DNA of 64,000 nt from Fusarium oxysporum f. sp. lycopersici 4287 (Eukaryota; Ascomycota; Sordariomycetes; Hypocreales; Nectriaceae). A program made the translations under genes and the position numbers. The stretch lies in the NCBI RefSeq assembly GCF_000149955.1, contig NC_030991.1:83055-147054 (forward strand). The letters are read 5' to 3'. Shown here piece by piece: positions 21,299-31,769 of the stretch; position 1 is the stretch's first letter; each line of letters begins with the position of its first letter. A model generated the notes under the pieces. That model saw nothing but the letters and a program-made list of their open reading frames with translations, did no database searches and was not told where the DNA came from.

Positions 21299-24200
21299 TC
21301 ATCCATCAAGCTGTTCCTCTGCTCTGACAAAGTCCTCCGCAGTGAGCTCCTTGAACCTTCTCTCTTGAATCTTATCGTTAATATCCACTAGGCCAACCTG
21401 CATGACGAACTTCTGGAACTGCTGAGCGGGTAATGCCTTCGTGAGGCCGTCCGCAATCATCTCGGTGGTGGGAGTATGCCGGACCGAGATCCGGTTAGCG
21501 AGTGCTTCCTGGCGTAGCCAGTGGTTATGGATGTCGACGTGTCGAAGTTTGGTCTGCAGGAGCGCCACGTCGGAATTAATAAGCCGAATGGTCTGCGCGT
21601 TATCGCACTGAATGATGATGCTTCTGTTGTCAAGGGTCACGCCGAGCTCGGTGATTAATCTGGAGATGAACATGGACTCCTTCGCAGCCTGCGCAAGTGC
21701 CAGCAACTCCGCCTCTGTTGTAGAGGTAGTCACGGTGTCCTGCTTGTTGGCGCGCCATCCAATAGTCCCTCCAAATAGCTTCATCACGTAGGCTTGCGAG
21801 CTCTTCCGATCGATTGTGTTGTCGGCAAAGGAAGCGTCACTGTACACATCAAAAGTGTCTGTTCCGCCGAGTTGTAGTGCAAGTGCCCTGGTGTTTTGCA
21901 GATACCGGAATAGGTGGTCCAAGGCCTCATGGTGATCATCGCTCGGGTTCATGTTGAATCGACAAAGTCGAGAAACAGCAAAGGCAATATCGGGTCGAGT
22001 GATTACTGCCAGGTAGAGCACTGATCCGGTCTTGCGTTGATACTGCTGTATTGACGCTGTTGATGCGCGCTCTTCGTTCGGAAGAAGTTCTTTCGTGGTC
22101 ATTGGAGTGAGGGAAGGCTTTCCCCCTTGAATCCTAAAATGACTAGTGATCTTATCCACGAATGACGATTGCGACAGCCAAATCAGACGTTGGTTTCGGT
22201 CGCGAATAATCTCAATTCCAAGAAACCACTGTAGCATATCTCCTCCAGAGAGTTGGTACTTTTCTCGAAGCTTGCCTATCGTCCATTCGACCGATCTTTG
22301 ATTGGTCTTCTCGTAGGCAACAATGAGGTCGTCCACATAGAAGAATATCAATATTCCTCCTTTCGAGAGACAGCATGGCTCGTGAGGTACAGACTTGAAC
22401 CCAATGTTCGTAAGGGTGGTGGTTAGTTCCTTTTGCCAAAGTAATGGTGACTGGCGCAAGCCGTATAGTGCTTTCTGAAGTTTGAGGATCAGGCCAGGCT
22501 TCCGGTAGCCTCCGGGCATCCGCATATAGACGTCCTGTTTCAGTTCAGCATTGACAAAGGCGTTGACGACATCATACTGGAGAAGTTCTAAATCAAAGCG
22601 AGCAGCTATAGCCATGAGTGTTCGGAAAGATCTGCCGGCAAGTGTGGATGCATAGGTATCCTCGTGTGTCGACTTGGCCTGTTGATCGCCTCGTACAACG
22701 AGCCGGGCCTTGCACTTGGTGAACCATCCGTGCTTGTCGAACTTGTATACATAAACCCACATGCAGTCCAGGAGTTCCTTGCCTGCGGCTTCTTCTCTCT
22801 GAACCTCACGCCAGGAGCGCATTTCTTTATGGCTTTCAAGATGAGTCTTTTCTGCCTCGCGGAATAGGTCACCTAGTGGATGGTTCTTGAGGTCTTTATG
22901 CCTTTTTGGCAATATTGGCATGTCTCGCCGGTGTATTCGGCGTTGGCCGTCACCTAAATCTGTCAGCTTTGCAGATTGTGTTTTGCGATTGGGAGAATCC
23001 ATCAGCTTAGTAGATTCCCCTCGACTTCCCGTAAACTGAGGTTCTCCGCTATCAGGGTGGCAGCTGGCCGAGCTCGCCTGCTTCTCGAGCTTCCGCTTAC
23101 TCACCACCTTGCCATTCCAGGTCCCTTTCACAGATGCGAGTCGACCGGCATTAAATGCGGCCTCCCAGTAACTGCTCGGAGTTGAAATGACACGAGGGGC
23201 TCCATTTGCGCCGTCTCGTCCCGGGGAAGTGCCAGCGCTAGGTGGGACATGCACCATCTTCGCAGCTCGTAACTGAGGGGGGTTTTCCCCCTCCTTCCTC
23301 ACGGGAGGTTCTCTGATAGTAGCGACCAGAAGGGCAGCAGGCCGTAGAGGGCAAGTCTCCGGGGTCAGGTAGGGAGTGAATCGAGCGGTCGTGTAGGGGT
23401 GATCAGTCCCGTCAGGCTCTTCTCGATTGCGATCTCCTACGACTAGTGTCCTGCCAGTCTCACCCTGCGTAATCGTGAGATCACGTTCAAACCCTCTATG
23501 TGGATAACTTGCAGCCTCCCGCTCAAACGCTAGTCCTTCAGGCAAGGCGCTTAATTCCTCGTCTTCTTCTTGGGTAGAAGCATCCAGATTGATGCTAGAT
23601 CCCTGTGGGACCTCTGCATCAGTGAGATGCTGAATAAGTTCTTCCTCGTTTAGTTCTTTTAAATCATCCTTGAGGTGTTGGACATCCCCAGAGAACGTCT
23701 CCTTCTCGTTGAAGATCACGTCTCTAGTGGAGATGACCTTGTTGGTCAACGGATTCCAGACCCTGTAGATGTTTGTCGAGTTATACCCGACCAGGTATCC
23801 TATCCACCCTCGGGGATTGAGTCGTTGTCGCCGATTCTTCTTTTTCAAAGCATCGGTCGTCATCGCAAAGGCTTTACAGCCATACACGCGTAGGTGTGTT
23901 TGATCGGGCTTACGCTCCGTGACAACCACGCCGTCCCTAAAGGCAAAGTAAGTGTAGAAACGCTCATATGGCGTCTTCCAATTGTAGATATACTTGGGTG
24001 TCCTATTGTATAGGTATACGGCAGCGCGCCAGATCTCAACCCAAAGGAACGAAGGCAGCTTTGCTCCAGCTCTCATTGCACGAGCTTTCTCCTTGATCAC
24101 ACCCCCCGAGCGCTCTGCGCCGCCATTTTGACTTTGGGCATATGGCGCGGAGGGCTCTAGGCGCATCCCGTTTTTGATACTGAGGAAGTCACTTACCTGG

Positions 24201-25126
24201 TGACTATCCGGGATCTCGTTATCACACTCGATGACTTCGGGCCTACACTGGAGTTGTCGCTCTAGTGTTCTGAGTAGATGCTCAAGTGCACCGATAAGCG
24301 TTGGTGCAGTTCGATCGGGAAGATAATAGTCCCAGATATAGCCAGAGTAACGGTCGGTGACCAGCATAGCTGAAGTGTAGCCTGGATCCCCACTCATGTC
24401 GTGGAAATCAATAGCGAGTCGGATTCCAGCCTTCTCGGGTGGAACTCGTCTTTGTCGACGGACTTGGCGCTTCACCTTCGCCATTCCACAAGCATCACAC
24501 TCAACCGTGGAGATCCCTCTGATCTTCACCCCCCGACATTGGCCCACGAGGTGCTTGAGTGCTTCAGGCCCTGGGTGTCCAAGTCGAAGGTGCCAAAAGG
24601 TTTCGTCTCCACTGCGAGGAGGGCGTTTAGTCCACGAATCATACTGTTTCCGTTTGGCTAGGAATGCCGCTGCCGTTGTTGATTTGTCGATATACTCCAG
24701 TACGTACTGGTCGAAATGATCCGTCAATGTGCAGAGGATTGAATCATCTTTCCTGCGGATTTGGTTGTTATTCCCTTTGGTATCCCAGTAGTAGCCCCTT
24801 TTCCGCAACTGGCGGTATGACACAATATTGCATGCAAAGTTTATGCAATGAGCTACATCTCGCAATCTGAGAAGAGAGGGTCCTTGAGGTCCTTGAACGC
24901 GAATATCCACGTTCCCGTACCCGTGAATGGCCACTGGTGACTCCCCTGCGTAGACGAAGTCTCCAGACGGTGCCGGTCGGTAGTTGAGGAACCTGCATAC
25001 TTCATTAAAGATATGGATTGTCGATCCAGAGTCAAGGATGGCAGAATGTCTGAGAGGGTAGGGGGCACAGTTGAAGGCTGCGATAAAGTTGTGCATCACT
25101 AGGTAGCTTGCCTTGACGTGTGCCAT
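21299..25126 (-). CDS. Copia Pol polyprotein (protease-integrase-RT-RNase H)
   Basis: 1275 residues from the first Met after the gag stop, in the same frame as gag. The order protease-integrase-RT-RNase H marks it as copia. Protease motif ILDSGSTIHIF is near residue 30. The GAG-pre-integrase zinc region has HLRLGHPG and CDACGMAKV. The integrase core has Asp in AIDFHD and ECDNEIPDS. The reverse transcriptase has FFYVDDLIVAYE. RNase H begins DVYSDASFADN and the protein ends with the conserved ADGLTKALP region. No internal stop or frame change exists in almost 3.8 kb, so it should be active if translation passes the TGA at 25139-25141. Confidence 0.93.
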   Translation of the reverse strand: MAHVKASYLVMHNFIAAFNCAPYPLRHSAILDSGSTIHIFNEVCRFLNYRPAPSGDFVYAGESPVAIHGYGNVDIRVQGPQGPSLLRLRDVAHCINFACNIVSYRQLRKRGYYWDTKGNNNQIRRKDDSILCTLTDHFDQYVLEYIDKSTTAAAFLAKRKQYDSWTKRPPRSGDETFWHLRLGHPGPEALKHLVGQCRGVKIRGISTVECDACGMAKVKRQVRRQRRVPPEKAGIRLAIDFHDMSGDPGYTSAMLVTDRYSGYIWDYYLPDRTAPTLIGALEHLLRTLERQLQCRPEVIECDNEIPDSHQVSDFLSIKNGMRLEPSAPYAQSQNGGAERSGGVIKEKARAMRAGAKLPSFLWVEIWRAAVYLYNRTPKYIYNWKTPYERFYTYFAFRDGVVVTERKPDQTHLRVYGCKAFAMTTDALKKKNRRQRLNPRGWIGYLVGYNSTNIYRVWNPLTNKVISTRDVIFNEKETFSGDVQHLKDDLKELNEEELIQHLTDAEVPQGSSINLDASTQEEDEELSALPEGLAFEREAASYPHRGFERDLTITQGETGRTLVVGDRNREEPDGTDHPYTTARFTPYLTPETCPLRPAALLVATIREPPVRKEGENPPQLRAAKMVHVPPSAGTSPGRDGANGAPRVISTPSSYWEAAFNAGRLASVKGTWNGKVVSKRKLEKQASSASCHPDSGEPQFTGSRGESTKLMDSPNRKTQSAKLTDLGDGQRRIHRRDMPILPKRHKDLKNHPLGDLFREAEKTHLESHKEMRSWREVQREEAAGKELLDCMWVYVYKFDKHGWFTKCKARLVVRGDQQAKSTHEDTYASTLAGRSFRTLMAIAARFDLELLQYDVVNAFVNAELKQDVYMRMPGGYRKPGLILKLQKALYGLRQSPLLWQKELTTTLTNIGFKSVPHEPCCLSKGGILIFFYVDDLIVAYEKTNQRSVEWTIGKLREKYQLSGGDMLQWFLGIEIIRDRNQRLIWLSQSSFVDKITSHFRIQGGKPSLTPMTTKELLPNEERASTASIQQYQRKTGSVLYLAVITRPDIAFAVSRLCRFNMNPSDDHHEALDHLFRYLQNTRALALQLGGTDTFDVYSDASFADNTIDRKSSQAYVMKLFGGTIGWRANKQDTVTTSTTEAELLALAQAAKESMFISRLITELGVTLDNRSIIIQCDNAQTIRLINSDVALLQTKLRHVDIHNHWLRQEALANRISVRHTPTTEMIADGLTKALPAQQFQKFVMQVGLVDINDKIQERRFKELTAEDFVRAEEQLDG

Positions 25127-25138
25127 ACCCCGCCCAAG

Positions 25139-26380
25139 TCACTCGTCCTGAGTGGTTCTGTCTCTACTTTTGGACAATCGTTTGACTTCCTCCACCAAAC
25201 CAGTATCGTTCTTGAGACGGTCGTTTATTAATCGTTGTATCGCTTGGTTGGGCTCCCATCCTTCGGCTTTCTGGGCTGGGAATAAGTACCAGCAGCCTTT
25301 CCAGTCATGGAAACCTAAACATCCTCGACAAGTAGGGCCATCCGGGTTCGGATTGACGGTCGTCTCTGCTCGTTTTCGTTTTATTGATACTCCTCTTCCG
25401 CCGCCTCGTGCTCTACGCCCACGGCCTTGGCCTCGCGTATCTCGATGTGCATAGGATGTTTCGTCCGTCGCCCAATCTGAGGCGTCTCCTTGGACTTCAA
25501 TAGTGTCATTATCGCGGTCTGTGATTGCAGGTCTGTCGTTCCTGGATGCAGCGCCGTATGTGGCTGCGAATGCGCCTCTCTTGATTCCTGACGGCCTTCC
25601 GCTAGCGTTGGCCATTTTGGCTTCGTATCGAATGTCGGCAGCGACCTCTCGATAGTTGAGGGAATTATTGAGGATTTGAGGACGTCGGTGTTGTCGGAAA
25701 GTAGATGCCCAGCTGGGGAGAACATGGTACATTGCTCGGTTCAGGTCTTCCGCCCAGCATTGCGCGTCGAGGGCATCAGGGACTTTCTTGCTGATCGCTT
25801 CGGCCATCGTCGTCTCCCACTCCGTGACCCACTCGTTGAGTTTGTTGATCTTCGGGGCTGTATGTACGGCTTTGTGGTACTTGTCGCGCGCTTCGGGTCG
25901 AAGGCGTTCGTTGTATACCACTCCAGATCTTCGTAGCTCCTGATACCACTTGTCTAATCGGTCTCCCGTGACGCAGGATGTTTTCTGATACGTGGCCGAG
26001 ACCGTCTTGAGGACAAACTCGACCAGCTTCTGCTCCTGTTTCTTCGTCTCTCTATACGCCGTTTCTTTCAGAGAGTAGATCCTGATATCATGCTCGTATT
26101 CCGCTCTTCCTTCAGACGTCAACTCTCCGATTCGCCGGGGCGGTACGTAATCTGAGCCGGGCGTCATTGTGCCACTATCGGGATCGTCCGGATCTGCTTG
26201 TCTGGGGTAGTCTCGGATTTCTGGAAGTTCTGGTCGCTGAGGCCATCGGATGCGATCGGTCGGATCAATATACTGCCACAGGTCGTAGGCGTGCGCCAGT
26301 TTCTTGAATTCGTTGGACCAGGAGTCCCAATCCTCCGGAGACGCGTAGCTAATGATCCTCTCGGCGTGTTTGGCCGACAT
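25139..26380 (-). CDS. Copia Gag, ended by a TGA in frame with pol
   Basis: 413 residues with a gag-like helical core and, near residue 350, a short zinc knuckle (CRGCLGFHDWKGC) preceded by an Arg/Gly-rich stretch (RGQGRGRRARGGGRG) suited to RNA binding. It ends in RTTQDE followed by TGA CTT. The pol Met is four codons later in the same frame. Many copia elements make one fused protein, so the TGA is either a new mutation or a read-through stop that sets the Gag:Pol ratio. Confidence 0.85.
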   Translation of the reverse strand: MSAKHAERIISYASPEDWDSWSNEFKKLAHAYDLWQYIDPTDRIRWPQRPELPEIRDYPRQADPDDPDSGTMTPGSDYVPPRRIGELTSEGRAEYEHDIRIYSLKETAYRETKKQEQKLVEFVLKTVSATYQKTSCVTGDRLDKWYQELRRSGVVYNERLRPEARDKYHKAVHTAPKINKLNEWVTEWETTMAEAISKKVPDALDAQCWAEDLNRAMYHVLPSWASTFRQHRRPQILNNSLNYREVAADIRYEAKMANASGRPSGIKRGAFAATYGAASRNDRPAITDRDNDTIEVQGDASDWATDETSYAHRDTRGQGRGRRARGGGRGVSIKRKRAETTVNPNPDGPTCRGCLGFHDWKGCWYLFPAQKAEGWEPNQAIQRLINDRLKNDTGLVEEVKRLSKSRDRTTQDE

Positions 26381-26452
26381 GGTGATAGAATGAACCGAAG
26401 GTCGTATGCATTTGGGTGCGCGGGTCGCTGAGATGCAATTGAGACTCTTAAT

Positions 26453-26602
26453 TGTCAGACATTACGTGTATTCGGTTCATTGATGTGAATTGGTGTATTC
26501 ATCTTGTGTTCTGTTGAAATCTACCCCTTAGAGGTTTTACCATTTCGGCTGTAATCTTAAAGTATCCCTGCTTGCACGTGAGACCCCAGCACCTGTTCAA
26601 CA
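26453..26602 (-). repeat. Copia 5' LTR (150 bp)
   Basis: By eye identical to 21061-21210. The gag ATG lies 72 bp inside the internal region, leaving a short leader for primer binding. Confidence 0.93.
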
Positions 26603-26750
26603 GCCAGACAAGCAAGTTAGCCAGTATACTGTGCAGCTAAAAGTAGCATACCCTATAGTATTTTAATCCCTAAATAAATTACCTAAAAATTAAATAAACC
26701 TTTTTCCTAAAATATTATAGTTAATGGGCTTACCGGTATATCTACTGCTA
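26603..26750. repeat. Truncated terminal fragment of a Fot/pogo-like repeat
   Basis: The first 130 bases (CAGACAAGC, then CTGTGCAGCTAAAAGTAGC, then ATACCCTATAGTA) resemble 49555-49690, where the same sequence follows a pogo-type inverted repeat end. Here the end itself is missing because the copia LTR starts at its edge. Confidence 0.5.
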
Positions 26751-26846
26751 ACGTAACAGACAAACAACCCAAGATAGACTCTTACTCACAAATCAATTAG
26801 AATCGCGTGCTATCCCTCGTAATATCTCAATACTTGCATTTGCATA

Positions 26847-27133
26847 CCTACCCGGGTGAGGGGGGATCTGGGTCAGCCTGGTGCAAGACTTACAGCTGGC
26901 TGTTTAGCCTTCTTAAGCCTGGTTATATTTTAAGAGTAAAATAAGTCTGAATCAAATTAATACTGACAAGAGATAATAAAATTGTTTATCGATAGAGTAA
27001 TAGCAGCTTTACTAGAATAAAAATATCCTGTTGAACAATATATCTTCCGATTATAGTAGGTATACCTTCTATTAATTATAAAATAAGCCTGAAATGGCCA
27101 ACAGCTGCCCCAAAACCCCCTCACCCGGGTAGG
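26847..27133. repeat. MITE with TA target duplication
   Basis: A 287-bp segment begins CCTACCCGGGTGAGGGGG and ends with the inverse CCCCCTCACCCGGGTAGG, flanked on both sides by TA. It has no coding capacity. TA duplication and short inverted ends suggest a miniature element mobilised by a Tc1/mariner-type transposase. Confidence 0.65.
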
Positions 27134-27391
27134 TACATATTCTCCTCCTAATTAGGTACTGCCCTCCTATGCAGGAGTTCCTCATCTTCGCCAGCTTGTA
27201 ATATATTGAACTCTCCACGTTCTTTATCCCGGTTCGAGGTCATGCCCACTGTTTGTTGTTTATATTGCGCAGTAGTACTGGGTGAAAGTATATCTTTTTA
27301 TGAAACTTGATTGTTCATTATTGAACTGAGAGTTCTTCTCGGGTTTATATCTCTAGATGATTGTATCTAGGACTTTTGAACTTTAAATCTA
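27134..27391. other. Spacer before dead pogo element
   Basis: The missing 5' end of the P450 pseudogene should lie here if the pogo element simply interrupted it, but no membrane-anchor coding sequence is recognised with confidence. Confidence 0.3.
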
Positions 27392-29599
27392 CCATCCCCC
27401 ACCACTTAAAGAATCACACCACTTAAAGCATAGCACAAAAAATCATCGCCCTATATAAAATCCAATATTTGATGCATGCAGAAACCAACCACCTTATCCA
27501 TTAAAAATGAAGCCGCTCGTATTTTCTATAGAGAATTACTTGGATTTTACTATCTGTATGGTTTTTTAACTCCTAACCGCTTCGTGTGCGCTGGCAGTAC
27601 TTTATTACGACCGTAAAGTCCTCACGTTCGTCCTCTGACCTAATACCTACCTTAATTACCTCCTCAACCTCCTCATCTACATCCACCTCAATTTCTGCCT
27701 CCTTTAAGTTATAAAGAGCTTTTACAGTCGCTAGAGCCTCCGCTAGAGTTATGAATTGTCGGTTCGGGTTCGGTACTGCTTTCCTTTTCCTTCCTTACCA
27801 CACCTAGGCCATCTGCCCTTCGAGGCCAGTAATCCGCTTATTCTGAACGGCCACTTTTATCTCTAAAGCTTCTAACCCCTTTGCGATCTTACTGTACTTT
27901 CGCCTGGTCGGTCGACTTTGGTGTTTGGCTATATTCCTTGCCGGCTCGTTTTTGGCGTATTATCTGAGTGCAGTGGAGGAGGGCTTGGTGTCTGGAACTA
28001 TTCCAGCAGTGTTTCTCTGTCTGGTTGAATTTCTGGATGTATTAGAGCTTTGTGGCGGTTGATAGGCCAATTTCCAGTAAACCCCCAGCCGGATAAGATA
28101 ATCTCCTTCCTTATGGCTGCCTCCCTGGCTTTCGCGTATGCCCGAATAAAGTTGACTTTGTTAGCTGGCGCAGAATCGGTTAAACTAGCCAGTTTTTAGA
28201 GTTCTTTCCAACATGCACCTTTAATGATATTAAAAATTCCATTATCTAATGGCTGCAGACCATAGGAACAACATGCGGTAGGTAGTAGCAGTAGATGTTA
28301 TTCAGAAAGTACATCGCTATCTACTCGTCCTAACTGCTTGTTAACGACCCTATAGCAGGCGATTCCGCAGCAAAAACACCAAAATACTCACCTGTGCATG
28401 GCTACTATAACCGTAAAGGATAATAAGTCTTGCATCTAATGCATTACGAGGCTCTGTTTGAGGTAGATAAACGTCCTTTAACCACTCAAGAGCTATATGG
28501 TTGTTAGTCCAGCCATTTGGGGATGTAATGTAGTGCCAGTCTGCTATTAATTCGAATTCGTTAAGGGACTACTGCTTCTGCAGCTCTTTTCCTTTGAAGA
28601 TAATTCCCGGTTTTAAAGTACGGCTAGTTGCGGCGATAGCCTTAATAAACGAAGTCCAGGTACGCGACTGAATGCCTTTTAATAGCGCCTTCTTCTTTAG
28701 GTCGGAACTCCTAATTATAAGGTTGTCTGAGCCTTATGGATAACTAATTAGTTATAGCGTATAAAACCCATAGGGAACTTATAGAGGACTTACCGAAACC
28801 CGCCATTATGCCGCCCTCGTCTACGTTAACCGTATTCTCAGGCTCAATCTAGCTATACTTGTTCTCCTGGATATGAAAGTACCAATTGACAGCCTTTAGA
28901 GTAAACTCGTTAAACATGGCGGTTTCTAAGCTTGGTAGATAGTTTTGAATGACGCTTGATGAACCTGGTAGTCCAGTTTTTACCTAGTGGCTTGTTATCT
29001 CCCTGTTAATAGAGGAGGGCTTTGGTGCAGCCTTGAAGTTGGCTATGTGTGAGAGCGTAGCCTAAGGATTCCTGCTGCAGAAGCTAACGAACCAGGCGAT
29101 CCTCCTGACTCGTAGAAACACGTTGGTGAGGGTGGGTAGACTCTTTCCTGCTCTTCTGGCCAGAAAGTCTTTTGGAGAGGATGGGTTGAGGTATACCGTA
29201 CTTATCGGAGGCCTGGTGTTGTGATAGAGAACCTTCAGTAATATCGAACATAGCATTAATAACGTTTTTTTCGGTATAAATATAGCTACCCAATTTAAAG
29301 ATATTTTATGCGCGTAAACTACGTAAAGAGTCTTCTTAACTTTACGAGAGTTGAAGGATGAGAAAGGGAGAAATGCAATTTTTTAATATCTTAAAACCCC
29401 TATGATATACATAAAGTCAGAAGAAAAATAGCCCAAGATAAGACATCACGTAAAAAGATAATACACTACAGTTTTCTTTTTTACAAATGGCTTTATTATG
29501 CTAAAATTGCGGTGCAAATAAAATGGTAGGATTTGTATGTAGCGGCGATTTTTTGTGCTATGCTTTAAGTGGTGTGATTCTTTAAGTGGTGGGGGATGG
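27392..29599 (-). mobile_element. Degenerate pogo-type transposon inside a P450 gene
   Basis: About 53-bp terminal inverted repeats (27392-27444 and 29547-29599) start CCATCCCCCACCACTTAAAG and are flanked by TA on both sides. The repeats are nearly perfect. The minus strand encodes a transposase related to the one at 40429-42167: a psq HTH (GSLSQHQASDKYGIPQPIL) at 29084-29293, and fragments such as VNFIRAYAKAREAAIRKE near 28150. It has many stops and frame shifts. Intact ends around a dead gene suggest it could still be moved in trans. Confidence 0.8.
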
Positions 29600-29607
29600 T
29601 ATACCCG

Positions 29608-31055
29608 CTAGCCAATTTTCCCGGCCCAAAGAGGCTTGTCTGTCCCAGAAGTGGCTACTTCGAGTATCTGAGGAGGGCAAACCAGAACGTGTTTCGAGAG
29701 GTTGCATGAGAAATATAGTGAGTCTAGGTTTACGACCCCCTCATACTCTCACTCTGCTGACCGCAAGTCGATTAGATTCGAGAGCAATCAGGATTGCCCC
29801 CAACGAGCTACACATTGACGATGTAAATATATACAAAGATGTGTACAATCAAAATTCAACGTACATCAAACACGCGGACTTCTATGCCGGTTTCGGCACC
29901 CCACATTCTGTTTTCGCTGAACATGATCCCAAGCTCCACAAACAGCGACGGCGACGTTTGGATCCATTCTTCTCTCGACGAACAATAGGACAGCTAGAAG
30001 CTTTGCTTAAGGAAAAGATCGAACAACTTGGAAAACGTATCGACAGCCAGAGTGGTCCTTACAACATCTTCAATGCCTTAAGGTGCACCACCGTCGACAT
30101 CATCTCTCATTACTGTGTCGGGAAGCCTCTTGGCCAACTTGAGAAGAGCGACAGACGATTTAATGGTGACTTCCTGGATGCGTTTGATTCCGTGTCCAAC
30201 ATTCTCTGGAAGTCCATGTATCAGCCTACTTTCCGATGAATTTTCTCAAGCATCCCCGCCCCCCTGGCCAAGGCTATAAGCAAGGAGGCCTGTCTCATGA
30301 TCTCGCTTTATAGTGCATGTCATACGGCAGCGATTAGCTTCAAAAGTAGCCCACCAAAGTCTGCAAACGCTACTATCTTCACCAACTTGTCTGATCTCGG
30401 GGAGAAAGACATGGAAGATGAAGCGGTCGACCTCCTCATAGCAGGATGAGACACTACAGCGTACACACTAGCAGCAGCTGTTGTCCAGATCTGTCAGAAT
30501 ACCTGCGTCAAGAAAAAGCTCATTAACACTTTAGACGCAGGGGTTGCTGATGTGGACAATTTGCCATCATTGCTGGAGTTGGAAAAGATGGAGTACCTAA
30601 ATGCTTCAGTTCGTGAAGTCGTGCGATTTGCCATTGCATCGCCTGGGAGGCTACCACGGGTTGTTCCTCAGGGCGGCAAGACTCTCGTTGTCGATGGCAG
30701 AGTGGTGCCTGCAGGCAGCATCATTGGTATGTCGGCGTACACTATGAACTTCAGCAAAGGGTTATGGGGCGACGATGCGGCAACGTTCAACCCGGACCGG
30801 TAGCTTGGTGACAGCGGTAAGAGTCTGGATGCCAACATGTGCTCATTCTCGAAGGGCATACGGAGCTGTCTTGGGCAGAACCTGGCATACGCAGAGATCC
30901 ATTACATTCTCGCATATCTTTTTACTAAGTACAATATTAAGTTGGTGGATAGAGAGGCCGACATAGAAGTTCACGATCCGTTTACATCCTATGTTACGAG
31001 CCACGCTATTATGGTGGACCTGCGACGTCGCGAGGTTTCGAATTCGCTCAAGTAG
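29608..31055 (+). pseudogene. Cytochrome P450 pseudogene, close copy of the P450 at 51835-53437
   Basis: Reads as the same P450 as the minus-strand gene at 51835-53437 from KEACLSQKWLLRVSEEG to the C-terminus, but the membrane anchor is missing: a pogo element ends 8 bp upstream. Compared with the intact paralogue there is a one-T deletion near 29694, Trp codons changed to TGA (near 30237) and TAG (near 30801), and a TGA in the oxygen-binding AG-DTT motif (near 30447). The haem loop FSKGIRSCLGQ is still present. The intron at about 29718 keeps its GTGAGT donor. It cannot give an active enzyme. The nonsense pattern fits RIP acting on a duplicated pair. Confidence 0.9.
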
Positions 31056-31769
31056 ATTTCTAGCCATCCCAAGCATACTATAGGCGCTAGAACTTGGTAC
31101 AGTTCTACTGCTTAAAAGTTACTCCCCAGTCGCATTTTTATCATCCAGATTGGAACTTGATAGTTAGTTAGTTGACTGGCATCAAATGTTTTTGTTTCCG
31201 TATCCAACCCATCTATGTTAAGATTCTCTGTGTTCGCAGCAAAGCAAGTGGACTACTCCTGCCTGGAACACCCTGGTCAATTTTTTTTTCTTTTTTTTTT
31301 TTTTTTTTTTTTTTAAACTGTATCTATACGGAGCAAACCAGTCGGTAGCATATTGAAAATACTCATACTGCCTTTCCCTGCTGTTTCCAGATTCTGGAAT
31401 CCAGAGTCTGATGATCCCCGACTTTTCTTACCAAGGGCACCATGTAAATTGTTTCATGGCATAGCGTCATGTGGGCCGATGCAATACAAGACTTTTATTC
31501 TTTTGCATGCGGCCCCTCCGCCTTGGCTATGCAATGCGCTGGCACCTGACGCTATTTTCGTCTCATCCCTCCTATTACAAGGCGCCTGGGGGCGACCGAC
31601 AAGCTGACTTTAGTCACCTTAGCAGGGGCTCGCTCTTATGCTAAACCCTAAGTTTGAGCTGGTGATCTTATTAATTCTTATTGGGATCGAGTGTCATTGA
31701 TGCCATGATCCTATGATGGGGCCACTGGCGTGTCGAGAAGTGGAGACGCCTCGTCGGAGAACAGAAAAA
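31056..31769. other. Intergenic with poly-T tract
   Basis: 3' flank of the P450 pseudogene. A poly-T tract of about 40 bases lies at 31277-31314. No gene recognised. Confidence 0.4.

Larger units (their letters stand above)
21061..26602 (-). mobile_element. Ty1/copia LTR retrotransposon, recent insertion
   Basis: Element of 5542 bp bounded by two 150-bp LTRs (21061-21210 and 26453-26602) that read as identical, begin TGTCAG and end TTCAACA. A G-run (CTGGGGGGGTG on the coding strand) beside the 3' LTR is the polypurine tract. Gag and pol lie in the same frame, separated by one TGA. The flanks differ (GCTGA on the left, GCCAG on the right), so no target duplication is present, unusual for so young an element. 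Confidence 0.93.

Noticed and set aside
12476..26602. Bacterial or viral origin of the window
   Set aside because: Spliceosomal introns, fungal regulators and retrotransposons throughout point to a fungal nuclear genome; only the PEP synthase suggests bacterial ancestry.
31277..31314. Poly-T tract as evidence of a retroposed gene (poly-A tail)
   Set aside because: No retrocopy or target duplication adjoins it, and the neighbouring P450 pseudogene keeps its intron, so retroposition is unlikely.
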